From NCBI GenBank assembly GCA_905221605.1, contig CAJNDS010002171.1, positions 62,001-126,000 of the forward strand: a DNA stretch of 64,000 nt, read 5' to 3'. The notes beneath the pieces are model-generated. The model ran no database searches and had not been told where the DNA came from. It saw only the letters and a program-made list of their open reading frames with translations. This DNA is from Symbiodinium natans. Its lineage: Eukaryota; Sar; Dinophyceae; Suessiales; Symbiodiniaceae. Of the stretch, positions 1-9,078 are shown one piece after another. The first letter of the stretch is position 1. Each line of letters begins with the position of its first letter. A program made the translations under genes and the position numbers.

Positions 1-1303
1 TTACGTACTTCGGGAAATACCCCAGTGGGTTCTAGGGTTTAGGGTTTTTGGGTTTAGGGTTTGGGGGTTTGGGGTTTTAGGGCTTCAGGGCTTAGGATTT
101 TAGGGTTTAGGGTTGTAGGGTTTATGGTTGTAGGGTTTATGGTTGTGGGGTTGAGGGTTTTAGGGTTTTGGGGTTTTGGTGCATTGGGGTTTGGGGGTTT
201 TGGGGTGTTGGGGCTTTAGGGTTTAGGGTTGGGGTTGTGTGGGTTGGGCTCTGGGGATTAGAGCTTCAGTTTGGACATTCAGGATTAGGAGGAACCCTAA
301 ACCCTAAACCTTAAACCCTAAACCCTACAGAAAGGACTGTTGTGAGGCGGAGTTGTTGGGTAGTTTTCAATCATTTAATAAGGTTTAGGGGTTAGTAAAC
401 GCTTACAACTTTAAACTTATGGCCTCACAACAGTCCATTCATAAGTGGGAATCTTGACCATGATGTTTGGCATACATGATTTGGGGGGTGGGGGGGGGGA
501 GGGGGTCCTTGGAAGTTGGCCCATCTTGGCAGGAGTCCCCCCCCCCCTCAAGCGTAACAGCCGTAGCTGTGCCACAGTTGGTTTGCTTTCACGTATTTCC
601 AGACATGTTATTCGGAAGTTCCCTGTTTCGAAACACAGCCTTTGTTTCGAAACACAGCCCTTGTTTTGAAACATGGATCTCCCCGTCACAGCCACAATTG
701 GTTCAAAAAATGAACTTCGTCATATCTACCGCAACCTCACACAATGCTTCGTTTCCATGCCTTAAACCCCAAACCCTAAACCTTACAAGTTACCGGGTTC
801 CTCAACTCAAAGACCCCAAAGCCTAAACGGGCCTAAGCCCTGAAACCCTATGAGCCCTAAACCCTACTAAACACCGGGCCCTGAACTTGCAGCCACCTAA
901 GCCCCTAAAGCCTGAACCCTGAACCCTAAACTCTTAGGCCCCTAGGCTGTCGCCGCGGCGGTCAGGATTTAGGTTTAGGGTTTAGGGTCTAGGGTTTAGC
1001 TGAAATTCTTCGGGGCCGGTTGCTGTGTCAGTTTGTCGGTTTCGAGGAAGGTTTCCTTGGGGGAGGGAGGACAGATTCGACGCAGTTTTGTTTCAAGATG
1101 CGGCGCTGGCTTGGAACGATGCCCATGTAAATACGTATGCACATGATACCATATGTAGATACACATCCTTTGGGGAGGGACACCATATATATATATATGT
1201 TGATTTGTTTTAATAGTACGTGTATATATATAGAGCAACTAATAAGAGTCGCTATTACAATACCATAGCATGATGCAGTTTTCGAGTAGTATTATCCAGG
1301 GTC
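1..1303. other. Degenerate telomere-like DNA, no supported gene
   Basis: Imperfect TTTAGGG/TTTGGGG runs fill 1-250 and CCCTAAA runs sit at 295-325 and 770-930. A G-run and a C-run lie near 481-548, and AT-rich sequence at 1180-1235. Short ORFs here are in repeats and I do not support them. I see no promoter or spliced-leader-like sequence before the ORF at 1304. Confidence 0.6.
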
Positions 1304-2380
1304 ATGTGGATACTAACTACTAGAGTAGTACATATAGTCGCCATGTTACCGTTTCCGGTGGGCCGCCTTGTGAGGCGTCCTCATATGCAACCTATAGGGG
1401 CTGTTACCAAGAAGGAGCCGAAGACAGATCTTCGTATGCAACCTATAGGGGCTGTTACCAAGAAGGAGCCGAAGACAGAAACAGCGTTGAGAACAGTGTC
1501 TGCCGGTGTCAAGCGCAAGCAGTCCGATGTCATCCCTATAGGGGCTGTTCCCTCTGCCGGTATCCAGTGCAAGCGGTCCGATGTCATCCCTATAGGGGCT
1601 GTCCCCTCTGCCGGTGTCCAGTGCAAGCGGTCCAATGGAATCCCTATACAGGCTGTCCCCTCTGCCGGCGTCGAGTGCAAGCGGTCCGATGTCATCCCTA
1701 TAGGGGCTGTCCGGAAGTATCAGCCATCTCATACCACGCCGATAGGTGCAGCCACCAACCGACAGCATGTGGACATGAAGTCTGCAAATGCCGAAGAGAT
1801 CCCTCATGGACGGCTTCGAGTAACAGAACCGCCGTATCCCCCCCCATGGTTAGCGACTGCTGGGCCTCCTCCGGAAGTACTCCGACCAGCAGGGCCTTCG
1901 TTTCCTCCCTCTTGGCGCGTGCTCCATCAGCGAGAAGTTCGCATACACGTATGGGGCGGACAAGCAGATGATAGGGATCTAGATTACGTGGTTGACTGCA
2001 GATGCTTTTCCGACCCGGGACACGACCCGTCCTTGCGCTCACACTCAGGACATCACGATGAAACACTTGCTTCGGTAAGTGGGCACAAGCTTTTCACGAA
2101 AGAAGTAGATAAACTGCTTCGCTTTCTTGTACAGTTTCAAGGCCCCGTAGTACAACTAGGATTCTTCTGTCGTGCTGGTAAACACCGGTCTGTGGCCATG
2201 TCGTGGCTGACACGGGTACTTGTTCAATCGCTAGGAGCGGTGAGCTGCAGAATGCATTACTCCCGTCAATCCAGCCATCTGTGTTGGTCCTGTGCTAGAT
2301 GTAGGGAAGACACTGCTCGCAAGTCTAATCTAGAGACGGAGCTTGCGGAGTATGCTCGTGAACGTATACAGGATCTGTAG
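1304..2380 (+). CDS. RapZ-C-like domain protein with N-terminal PIGAV repeats
   Basis: Intact 358-codon ORF. Residues 28-61 hold two 17-19 residue repeats (MQPIGAVTKKEPKT...). Residues 71-142 hold four 18-residue repeats centred on IPIGAV, and a last PIGAA is near 145. Residues 170-205 are proline-rich. From about 209 the protein resembles the C-terminal domain of the RapZ/YvcJ family: DYVVDCRCFSDPGHDPSLRS (227-246), then FFCRAGKHRSVAMS (287-300). The latter is the G-x-HRSV loop and also fits C-x5-R (C289, R295). A His/Cys-rich tail follows (H318, C327, C330, C333). In bacteria this domain senses or binds small RNA/metabolites, but the function of the eukaryotic versions is not something I can state. 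The first Met is arbitrary; Met14 (1343) or Met28 (1385) are possible starts. No introns are needed, unlike the neighbouring minus-strand exons, which fits a retro-copied or recently inserted gene (inference). The nearly identical repeat DNA suggests recent repeat expansion. Confidence 0.7.
   Translation: MWILTTRVVHIVAMLPFPVGRLVRRPHMQPIGAVTKKEPKTDLRMQPIGAVTKKEPKTETALRTVSAGVKRKQSDVIPIGAVPSAGIQCKRSDVIPIGAVPSAGVQCKRSNGIPIQAVPSAGVECKRSDVIPIGAVRKYQPSHTTPIGAATNRQHVDMKSANAEEIPHGRLRVTEPPYPPPWLATAGPPPEVLRPAGPSFPPSWRVLHQREVRIHVWGGQADDRDLDYVVDCRCFSDPGHDPSLRSHSGHHDETLASVSGHKLFTKEVDKLLRFLVQFQGPVVQLGFFCRAGKHRSVAMSWLTRVLVQSLGAVSCRMHYSRQSSHLCWSCARCREDTARKSNLETELAEYARERIQDL
1384..1730 (+). repeat. Coding tandem repeat, 51-nt and 54-nt units
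   Basis: Two 51-57 nt units (1385-1485) and about four 54-nt units (1513-1725) share the core cctataggggctgt, which encodes PIGAV/PIGAA. Divergence between units is only a few bases, so the array looks young. Unit boundaries keep the frame. Confidence 0.8.
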
Positions 2381-3423
2381 ACAAGAGTATGATGCGCGCA
2401 GACATGTGTGGACAGCAGCAACGCTGATACGGGGTTGTCGATGCCGGAATCTTATGGGGTTCAGGATTGTCGGAGTTGATGTCGTGAACTTTTTACTTTA
2501 GAGGTGGGTTTTAGGGGGGGGGGGGTAGCTATTTGCTTTGCACTCGCAACAACATGAACTTAGTCCAAAACACTGCATCACATTCAAAAAAACTCCGCCT
2601 CACAACAGTCCCCTCTCAAACCCTAAACCCTAAAACCCTAAACCCTAAACCGGCTTTGCTTTGAAAACGCTTTCAAGTTGAGGTTGCTAGGGCTGAAAAT
2701 GAAATCTGCTCCCTGGGAGGCCTGAGACCCAAAGCTCCTTTGAGGCTCCTACTGTAGTGGGCAGTTCAACAAGGGTTTAGGGTTTAGGGTTTAGGGTTTC
2801 GGGTTTTGGGTCCAAACCCTGCAGGTTGCTTTGAAAAGGGCCACGTCTTGTTTTACATCAGGCACCTCACGATTTCGGAGCCACTTAGACTGATGAAGCT
2901 CTCCCAAACCCAATCAAGCAAGGAATAGACCATAGATGCTTAACTGTGCACCATGTAGGCCGTGGGGGTGGGTGGGTCGTCATGATCAAATACAAACATA
3001 TCACTACAACCTATGGGATTGTTGATCATGATATCGGGGTCTCCCCTAAACCCTAAACCCTACACCCTAAATTCGTCTTGTTATTCTTCTTCTTCTTCTT
3101 CTTCTGCTTCTTCTTCGTCTTCTTCTTCTTCTTCTTCTTCTTATTCCGGTTTCGCGTACGGATCCACTGAGGTCCGAGAAGCATCAGACGTTTGCTTGTT
3201 TCGGGTTTAAGCTCCTGACAACCCCTCGAACCCGGCCCTCAACCCAAGCCCGCGGCAAAGCAAAGCAACACCTGCCTCCCCGCTCTCTTCGCTGCAGCCT
3301 TGTTCCCCCCCCTAAACCCTAAACCTTATGAACCCTAAACCCTAAACCCTAAACCCTAAACCCCAAACCCCAAACCCCAAACCCTAAACCCTACCCTAAG
3401 CCCATGCAGCCAGAGCTCATAAC
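2381..3423. other. Telomere-like repeats and a short (TTC)n run
   Basis: Downstream of the RapZ-like ORF. It holds CCCTAAA arrays at 2612-2652 and TTTAGGG units at 2775-2800. A (TTC)n microsatellite at 3080-3145 gives a spurious poly-Ser ORF. At 3317-3392 there is a mixed CCCTAAA/CCCCAAA array. Segment 3207-3306 has an inverted counterpart at 15240-15335. Confidence 0.6.
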
Positions 3424-3507
3424 TTTCATGGTCTTCGATGTGGCGCTTCGCATGCTGCGCATGCTGTGCTCCGAGGTCACGGACACGGAATGCTGCACGT
3501 TGCTGAC
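3424..3507 (-). CDS. Candidate exon, 28 codons, unknown protein
   Basis: Minus strand: acceptor cctcaag, then 84 nt open in phase 0-0 starting VSNVQHSVSVTSEHS and ending TSKTMK, then donor GTTATG. Third positions are mostly G/C. The plus strand is also open here (about 41 codons, 3410-3532), so strand choice rests on codon bias and on agreement with the other minus-strand candidates. Confidence 0.4.
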
Positions 3508-5316
3508 CTTGAGGCTACGTGGGCTTCGGCAGGTTTATGGGCGGGATGTAGGGTTTAGGGTTTAGGGTTTGGGGTTTGGGGTTTAGGATTTGGGGTTTGG
3601 GGTTTAGGATTTGGGGTTTGGGGTTTAGGGTTTAGGGTATGGGGTTTGGGGTTTGGGGTTTGGGGTTTGGGGTGGGTCGAACTGGGTGCAGGCGAGCTGT
3701 AAAGAGGCAAGTGGGCTCATGGCGACCCTTCAAACCCTGAACCTTAGACCTTAAACCCTTAGGCCCAAAACCTTAAATCTTGAACCTTACGCCCTGAACC
3801 CTAAACCCTAAACCCTAAACCCTAAACCCTAAACCCTAAACCCTAAACCCTAAACCCAAAGGACCAAAACCCTAAATCCTGAAGCCGCGGTTTTTCGGCC
3901 CGAACCTCTGGGCTGCAAGCCACAAGCATCCCAAGCCCAGGAGCCCCTACTTAGTTGTCCAGTACCTAGGGGAACTAAAGGTTTAAGGGGATGCCGATTA
4001 CCCCAAAAAGGTTCAAGGTTATCTACCCCACTACTAAGTCTAACTTCGAACTCCCAGCCGCCGACGTATCCTTCACATGTCTCTCGACCCCGAAGGGGTA
4101 GACGTGACTTTTGTACCCCTGGTTCTCAGCAGGGAATCAGGGAATTTGGGCCCTATATACCTATCCTAAGTACATTTGTTTAGATGTAAAGAATTATCCA
4201 ACACGCTCCTGACACTCCTCAGTCCTACCGTCAAAACCCCAAACCTCCTTTTGTAGGATTGTAGGCTGCGACACCACTCTGTGCTAGACAACGCTTGTAT
4301 GACTGTGGCAAAGTAGGCTTGGGGTACTTGAGGCGCAGAAATAGTAACAGTGAGTATAAAGGAGCAAGGGTTTAGGGTTTAGGGTTTAAGGTTTAGCATC
4401 CATGATGAAAAGTGAGCCGCAGCTACCTGTCAAACTTCCTAAAGCCTCCTGGCTTGGTCCAGGGGTTTACGGTTTAGGGTTCAGGGTTTAAGGTTTAGGG
4501 TTTAGGAACTCGAGCCCCTAAACCCCAAATCCTGCACCCCTCATGCTGTTCAGAAGTCCAAGTAGCAGAGTCTCGGACCATACCTGCGAGGCAGCAAAGC
4601 CCCTTCTGGTGAGTTCTTGAGACATCCCAACTAGACCCTACACCCTGTACCCGAAACCCGAAACCCTAAACCCTGATCCCAAAACTCTAGCCCTACATGG
4701 CTGGTTCAATCCCGGGCACGAACGGCCCACCTAATTCCCCCAAAACAGCAGAAGAATTCACCTTCCCTCTGGGTACATGGGTTTAGGGTCTAGGGGCTTA
4801 GGGTTTGGACTAAACCCTAAACCCTAAACCCTAAACCCTAAACCCCAAAATGGCACCTGCTGGTGCATTCCTTGGGTTCAGGTTCCAGAAAACCCGAAGA
4901 CCCCAAGAGCCCAAAGCCCTCAACCGGATTTCACATTCTAGGTTTTAGTGCTGTGATTGACGGCTTGTAAGCAGGTCACAAAAATCGGCACCCCAAACAC
5001 CTTAGACGGGGGTGGGGGGGGGTCCATGTCGTCCTACAGCTGCCCGCACATGGAACCCTGTACCGCGCCAGGGCCTACAAGGACGGCCTAGGGTTTAGGG
5101 TTTAGAGTTTGGGTTTGGGTTTTAGGGCGTAGGGCTTAGGGTTTGAAACCTAACGTGCCTTCGACATCCTAACTGCCGACTGGGCTCCAGCAGTAATGAA
5201 ACAAGAGCAAGGGCAGCGCTTCAGTTCATTTAGCTCAGGAGGTTCGAGGTTTAGGGCTAAGGGTGCCATTGAGGGTCCAAACTAAACCCCAAAACCCTGA
5301 GAGTAAGCCTCCCCTC
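3508..5316. repeat. Telomere-like arrays and unresolved short segments
   Basis: G-strand variant array TTTAGGG/TTTGGGG at 3549-3673, (CCCTAAA)8-9 at 3797-3855, and shorter runs at 4368-4395, 4475-4505, 4808-4845 and 5090-5150. A half-copy of the TAGGGAAT palindromic family is at about 4124-4175. GC-rich pieces at 4554-4608 and 5040-5085 could be exons, but the strand is unclear. Confidence 0.55.
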
Positions 5317-6195
5317 TAATGTGGTATCCTGATTAGTGTGAGGGCCCCCCCCCCCCCCCCCCAAACTAAATCCACCCCCGTAATAGTGTTAAAAAAAGGG
5401 ACCCCCCCAAACTAATTTTCGGCCACGGGCCCCCCCCACCGGCTCCTCTTCATTTCCTCTTCGCTCCTCTCCCTCTCCTCTTCCTCTCCTCTTCCTTTCC
5501 CTCTCTCTTACATAATTAAGCTCAGGTAAGCTCAGATGAGCTCAGCTCAGGTAAGCTCAGGTAAGCTCAGGAAAGCTCAGCCCCCCCCCCCTCCCCCCGA
5601 AAACCTTGACATTATTGTGGGGGTGCATTTTTTTTTAAATGGGGTTCGGGGCAGCACGTGGACTACCCCCTTCAAAATTTGATGGCTAGGCCTCCTCAGA
5701 TAAGCGAAGTCATAAGGAATCCTTGTTTTCCGGCCTGGTCGTCGACCCTGAACCCGGGAAGCTTGAAGGCCCGCCCCCCCCCCCCCCCCTCCCCCCGAAA
5801 ACCTTGACATTATTGCGGGGGTGCATTTTTTTTTGTTTTTTATGGGCTTCGGGGCAGCACGTGGACTACCCCCTTCAAAATTTGATGGCTAGGCCTCCTC
5901 AGATAAGCGAAGTCATAAGGAATCCTTGTTTTCAGGCCTGGTCGTAGACCCTGAACCCGGGAAGCTTGAAGGCTCAGCTCAGGTTTGGGGATGACAGCTC
6001 AGAACTCCGACTTGAAGCTGCTCTTCTTTTGCTCTTTTCTTTCATCATCTTCTTCTCTTTTTTCCCTGTTCCGAAACCCATGCCCGAAAAACTTTACTTT
6101 ATTGTGGGGGGGGCAATCCAAATTGGGTCTCCTGAATAATTTTTGGAAAACTTTTCATTATTGAGGGGGTCCAGACTAATCAGGATACGACATTA
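5317..6195. mobile_element. Non-autonomous element with terminal inverted repeats
   Basis: The left end (5317-5345, TAATGTGGTATCCTGATTAG...) is the inverse complement of the right end (6168-6195), with about one mismatch in the first 20 bases. The interior has no ORF. It holds a tandem pair of about 195-bp units (5579-5770 and 5771-5972) and four copies of a motif close to AAAACcTTgACaTTATTGnGGGG (5599, 5798, 6087, 6147), so the right end is itself one motif copy. Poly-C runs precede several copies. I cannot define a clear target-site duplication. It is probably a DNA-transposon derivative; the superfamily is unknown. Confidence 0.65.
5579..5972. repeat. Tandem duplication of about 195 bp
   Basis: Two nearly identical units share the stretch from the poly-C/cctcccc start through gcagcacgtggactaccc, gatggctaggcctcctcag and gacc-ctgaacccgggaagc. 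They differ by a few substitutions and a short T-run indel, so the duplication is recent. It lies inside the inverted-repeat element and is flanked on both sides by gctcag motifs. Confidence 0.85.
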
Positions 6196-6465
6196 CCCCG
6201 TACTATTAAAAATTCCATCCGCTGCCATATAGCTATAGTGGCAGTACATCATGTTCGTGGGTAGAGGAGGGGGCGCGGGTTATCTGTGGCGGAAGTGGTT
6301 AACACCCCTCCCCCACCCCCAAAAGAGAAAAAACAAAAAAACAAAAAACTCCGCAGTCCACCCTAAACCCCATAAACCCATAAACCCATAAACCCATAAA
6401 CCAATAAACCCTAAACCCTAAACCCTAAACCCGAAACCCTAAACCCTAAACCCTAAACCCTAAAC

Positions 6466-6550
6466 CCCAAGAAGTTCGCAGTCCAGGGCGCGAAAGGACG
6501 AGAAGGACTCCAGGGGCGCGGTGTCGGTGCTCAAGCTGGCAGCTTGTTTC
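6466..6550 (-). CDS. Candidate exon, 28 codons
   Basis: Minus strand: acceptor acccccag, then one base, then 28 open codons beginning KQAASLSTDTAPLESFSSFR, then donor GTTTAG at the edge of a telomeric array. A second copy of the acceptor plus first about 25 bases lies at 6626-6650 (gctcag|GAAACAAGCGCCC), suggesting partial exon duplication. Unknown function. The alternative plus-strand reading is 25 codons. Confidence 0.4.
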
Positions 6551-6864
6551 CTGGGGGTATAGGTATAGGGTTTTTAGGGTTTTTAGGGTTTAGGGTTTAG
6601 GTGTAGGATTTGGGGCTTTGCCTTTTTTTGAGGCTCGAGCTGGGCGCTTGTTTCCTGAGCGCTAGGTCTTAAACCCGCTGACTTTTTTCTGAATATGATC
6701 CACTTAGGCCCAATGGGTTTAGGGTTTAGGGTGTAGGGTTTAGGGTATAGGGGCTCAGGGCTTAGGGCTTAGGGTAAAACAGAAAATGTCCCAAACGCCT
6801 ACTTAGTTACCTGAGCGTGGGCCTTGTGTGGCTTCTTAAACCCTAAAACCACTAAACCCTAAAC

Positions 6865-6906
6865 TCGCGGGGAAGGGGAGGCCCCCAAGAACCCCACTAC
6901 CCAGCG
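6865..6906 (-). CDS. Candidate exon, 14 codons, phase 0-0
   Basis: Minus strand acceptor gcgcgag, peptide RWVVGFLGASPSPR, donor GTTTAG. The intron below it carries telomere-like repeats. The next segment upstream, near 6936-6957, has a strong GTGAGC donor but its frame is ambiguous. Confidence 0.3.
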
Positions 6907-6983
6907 CTCGCGCGCAGAGTATGTGGAGCCCTCCGCTCACCAAAAGCGAGGCACCTTTGTGCCTTCCAGCAGCCCGCAGTTAG

Positions 6984-7074
6984 CTTAGTTGCCGAGTTTA
7001 TCAGCCCCACAAAAGTGTACACTTTCAGTTCTATAGGGGATTATAGTATCCCAAAAAGTGTCTCAGCTACTAAG
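6984..7074. mobile_element. MITE/introner-like palindrome, CTTAGTTGC family
   Basis: Ends are CTTAGTTGCcGAG and the inverse CTcAGCTACTAAG. The interior holds a conserved aaaagtgtacacttt...ttatagtatccc core. It is flanked on both sides by TTAG (6980-6983 and 7075-7078), a plausible 4-bp target duplication. A second copy of the family is at 35187-35289. Confidence 0.7.
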
Positions 7075-7508
7075 TTAGATGGTCTTTGAATGGCCCTGGC
7101 TTGCCTAAGCCCCCGCATCGTGTTTGGGCGCGTTGAGCCCCACAGAGAAATTGTAAACCCCTGAACCTTGGAATCTCCGTAAAGGCCGTGTATTTGGGGC
7201 TTAGAAGGTCTAGGACTTAGGGTTTGGGGGGCGGGGGGGGGGGGGAGTTTTTGGACTTCGGGCTTCGGAAAGCAAGCTTCGGGGGGGAGGTTCTTGGGCT
7301 GCAAGCGGGTTGAACTGATAGTGCATTTGGAAGCCGATCGAAAATCTACATTCCCCCCCCCCCCCCACATGTCACGCAAGGCTTTGAAGCTTTTCGAGGT
7401 GCAATTTTGAGGGTTGGGGTTTAAAGCACTATAAACCCCGACCCCCAAACCCCAAACCCCAAACGCCAAACCCTAAACCCTAAACCCTAACGCAGGGGCA
7501 GGCGTCAC

Positions 7509-7565
7509 TCCCCCCGCGACGTCGTCGCCGCCCTGGAAGAGCTTGTCGAAGTGGCGCGGCACTTT
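7509..7565 (-). CDS. Candidate exon, 19 codons, phase 0-0
   Basis: Minus strand acceptor gcttgttcag, peptide KVPRHFDKLFQGGDDVAGG, donor GTGACG. Third positions are mostly G/C. The plus strand is open over the same DNA with a comparable bias, so the orientation is a judgement from neighbours. Confidence 0.4.
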
Positions 7566-7716
7566 CTGAACAAGCCCTGCAGGCAGGTTAAGGGTTTAGG
7601 GTTTTAGGTTGAGGGCTTAGGGTTTAGGGTTTGGGGTTGGGGTTTGGGGCTTAGGGTTTAGGGTTTAGGGTTTAGGGATTCTGGGCGTTTAAGGCTTATA
7701 AGCTTCAAGGTTTTAC

Positions 7717-7752
7717 ATGCGGATGCTGCTCTCCAGACTTTATCACTGAGCT
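7717..7752 (-). CDS. Candidate exon, 12 codons, phase 0-0
   Basis: Minus strand: pyrimidine-rich tract (ccctcttcttctctg...), acceptor cctcag, peptide SSVIKSGEQHPH, donor GTAAAA. One of the better splice-signal matches in the window. Confidence 0.45.
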
Positions 7753-7885
7753 CTGAGGTTCGTAGGCACCCCTCCAACAGAGAAGAAGAGGGTTTAGGGT
7801 TTTCGTGCTTTAGGGAGGTAGGGTTTAGGGTTTAGGGTTTAGGGTTTAGGGTTTAGGGTTTAGGGTTTAGGGTGTAGGGGTTCAC

Positions 7886-7960
7886 CACATCCGTCCTTTG
7901 GGCAGGAAGTGCGTCGTCCACCGTGGCGTCCTTCCAGCAAAATGCCGCAGGCACCCGCGA
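7886..7960 (-). CDS. Candidate exon, 25 codons, phase 0-0
   Basis: Minus strand: pyrimidine-rich ctgttcttgttc...cttgtcccgag acceptor, peptide beginning SRVPAAFCWKDATVDDALPA, donor GTGAAC. The (TTTAGGG)n array at 7818-7880 lies immediately downstream, inside the inferred intron. Confidence 0.45.
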
Positions 7961-8223
7961 CTCGGGACAAGAGGGTATAGAACAAGAACAGCCTAGTGTG
8001 AGTATGGTCTATCTTAAATAGCAACAATATTTGTATACGTATATATATATATGTATATATATATATATTTATATTTATTTATGTATATATTTATGTGTTT
8101 TTCAAGCTGTAAATCTGTATATATGTACACATGTGATTTGCAGTTCCTCGAGGTTTTTCGGGTTTAGGGTCCATAGAGGGTAGCAGAGGTCCTCTGTTAC
8201 CCTATGGAGCGAGAAGGACTTAC

Positions 8224-8256
8224 TTTGAGGGCAGAGCAGCTGCGCAGGTCCAAGGT
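8224..8256 (-). CDS. Candidate exon, 11 codons, phase 0-0
   Basis: Minus strand: ctcttctgtttgcctgtttc pyrimidine tract, acceptor acgtag, peptide TLDLRSCSALK, donor GTAAGT (full consensus). The upstream intron (8257-8455) holds the 17-unit telomeric array. Confidence 0.45.
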
Positions 8257-8289
8257 CTACGTCCAGGGAAACAGGCAAACAGAAGAGGG

Positions 8290-8408
8290 CCCTAAACCCT
8301 AAACCCTAAACCCTAAACCCTAAACCCTAAACCCTAAACCCTAAACCCTAAATCCTAAACCCTAAACCCTAAACCCTAAACCCTAAACCCTAAACCCTAA
8401 ACACTAAA
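8290..8408. repeat. (CCCTAAA)17 array
   Basis: Seventeen C-strand heptamers with one or two variant units, forming the body of the inferred minus-strand intron 8257-8455. Confidence 0.95.
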
Positions 8409-8455
8409 CCCACATGTTGGTTTAGGGCTGAGGCCGGGGAGTTTTGAGGTGATAC

Positions 8456-8500
8456 GCCAGTCCTTTCAAGCCGACCTCGCATTTCCCCGAGGCCGCTGGC
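8456..8500 (-). CDS. Candidate exon, 15 codons, phase 0-0
   Basis: Minus strand acceptor gatcttgag, peptide ASGLGEMRGRLERTG, donor GTATCA. The intron before it (8501-8572, 72 nt) is almost entirely CCCTAAA-type repeat read on the minus strand. Confidence 0.4.
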
Positions 8501-8572
8501 CTCAAGATCCTGGTTTAGGGTTTAGGGTTTAGGGTTTGGGGTTTAAGGTTTAGGGTTAGGGTTTAGGGATAC

Positions 8573-8602
8573 CGAGTGTGTGGGCAGAAATTGGGAGCTG
8601 TT
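8573..8602 (-). CDS. Candidate exon, 10 codons, phase 0-0
   Basis: Minus strand: acceptor tccccagag (second of two adjacent AGs), peptide NSSQFLPTHS, donor GTATCC. Using the first AG adds two bases and changes the frame, so the model is uncertain. Confidence 0.3.
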
Positions 8603-8661
8603 CTCTGGGGAGCCAGGAATTAGCGCTTTCAGGTTAGGGCTTCATATGGCCCAGGGCCTAC

Positions 8662-8703
8662 GGGCTTCTGTTTTAGCAGCTGCAGGGTGTCGAGGTCGAG
8701 GTT
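8662..8703 (-). CDS. Candidate exon, 14 codons, phase 0-0
   Basis: Minus strand acceptor gtcttcaag, peptide NLDLDTLQLLKQKP, donor GTAGGC. Almost all third positions are G/C. The upstream intron (8704-8766, 63 nt) is largely TTTAGGG repeat on the minus strand. No domain is recognisable at this length. Confidence 0.5.
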
Positions 8704-8766
8704 CTTGAAGACCCTAAACCCTAAACCCTAAACCCTAAACCCTAGATCCCAAAACCTAAGAGGAAC

Positions 8767-8799
8767 CTTCAGCCGAAAACCGCAGGGGAACCCCACATC
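8767..8799 (-). CDS. Candidate exon, 11 codons, phase 0-0
   Basis: Minus strand acceptor aatagacag, peptide DVGFPCGFRLK, donor GTTCCT. It abuts the telomeric intron described for 8662-8703. Confidence 0.35.
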
Positions 8800-9016
8800 C
8801 TGTCTATTGGTAGGTTCTGATTATGAACACCCCGTATGGGAATCTCAGGTAACCTACAAACAAAGTAGGTGCTGGGTTCTTAAGGCAAACCCTGAACCCT
8901 AAAGTCCGGAATGTTTCGATACAAACCCTAAACCCTAAACCCTAAACAGTAAACCCTAAACCCCAAACCCCAAACCCCAAACCCTAAACTAAACCCTCAA
9001 CCCTAAACTCCGAAAC

Positions 9017-9078
9017 CCCTCGTTCCCTCCGGCCTGCGCTGCGGGAGCCTTGGGCGGCTTCGGCATCACCTCCGTGAC
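9017..9078 (-). CDS. Candidate exon, Pro/Ala-rich, about 20 codons
   Basis: Minus strand acceptor actcgtgag, peptide VTEVMPKPPKAPAAQAGGNE, donor GTTTCG, phase 0 to 2. Third positions are strongly G/C. Unknown function. Confidence 0.4.

Noticed and set aside
1-300. Chromosome end (true telomere)
   Set aside because: Repeats are degenerate and give way to unique DNA; both orientations recur across the window.
1346-1807. 153-codon minus ORF over the PIGAV repeats
   Set aside because: Shadow of the repeat in the RapZ-like gene; no domain of its own.
4690-4740. tRNA-like B-box (ggttcaatcc)
   Set aside because: No cloverleaf, A-box or acceptor pairing around it.
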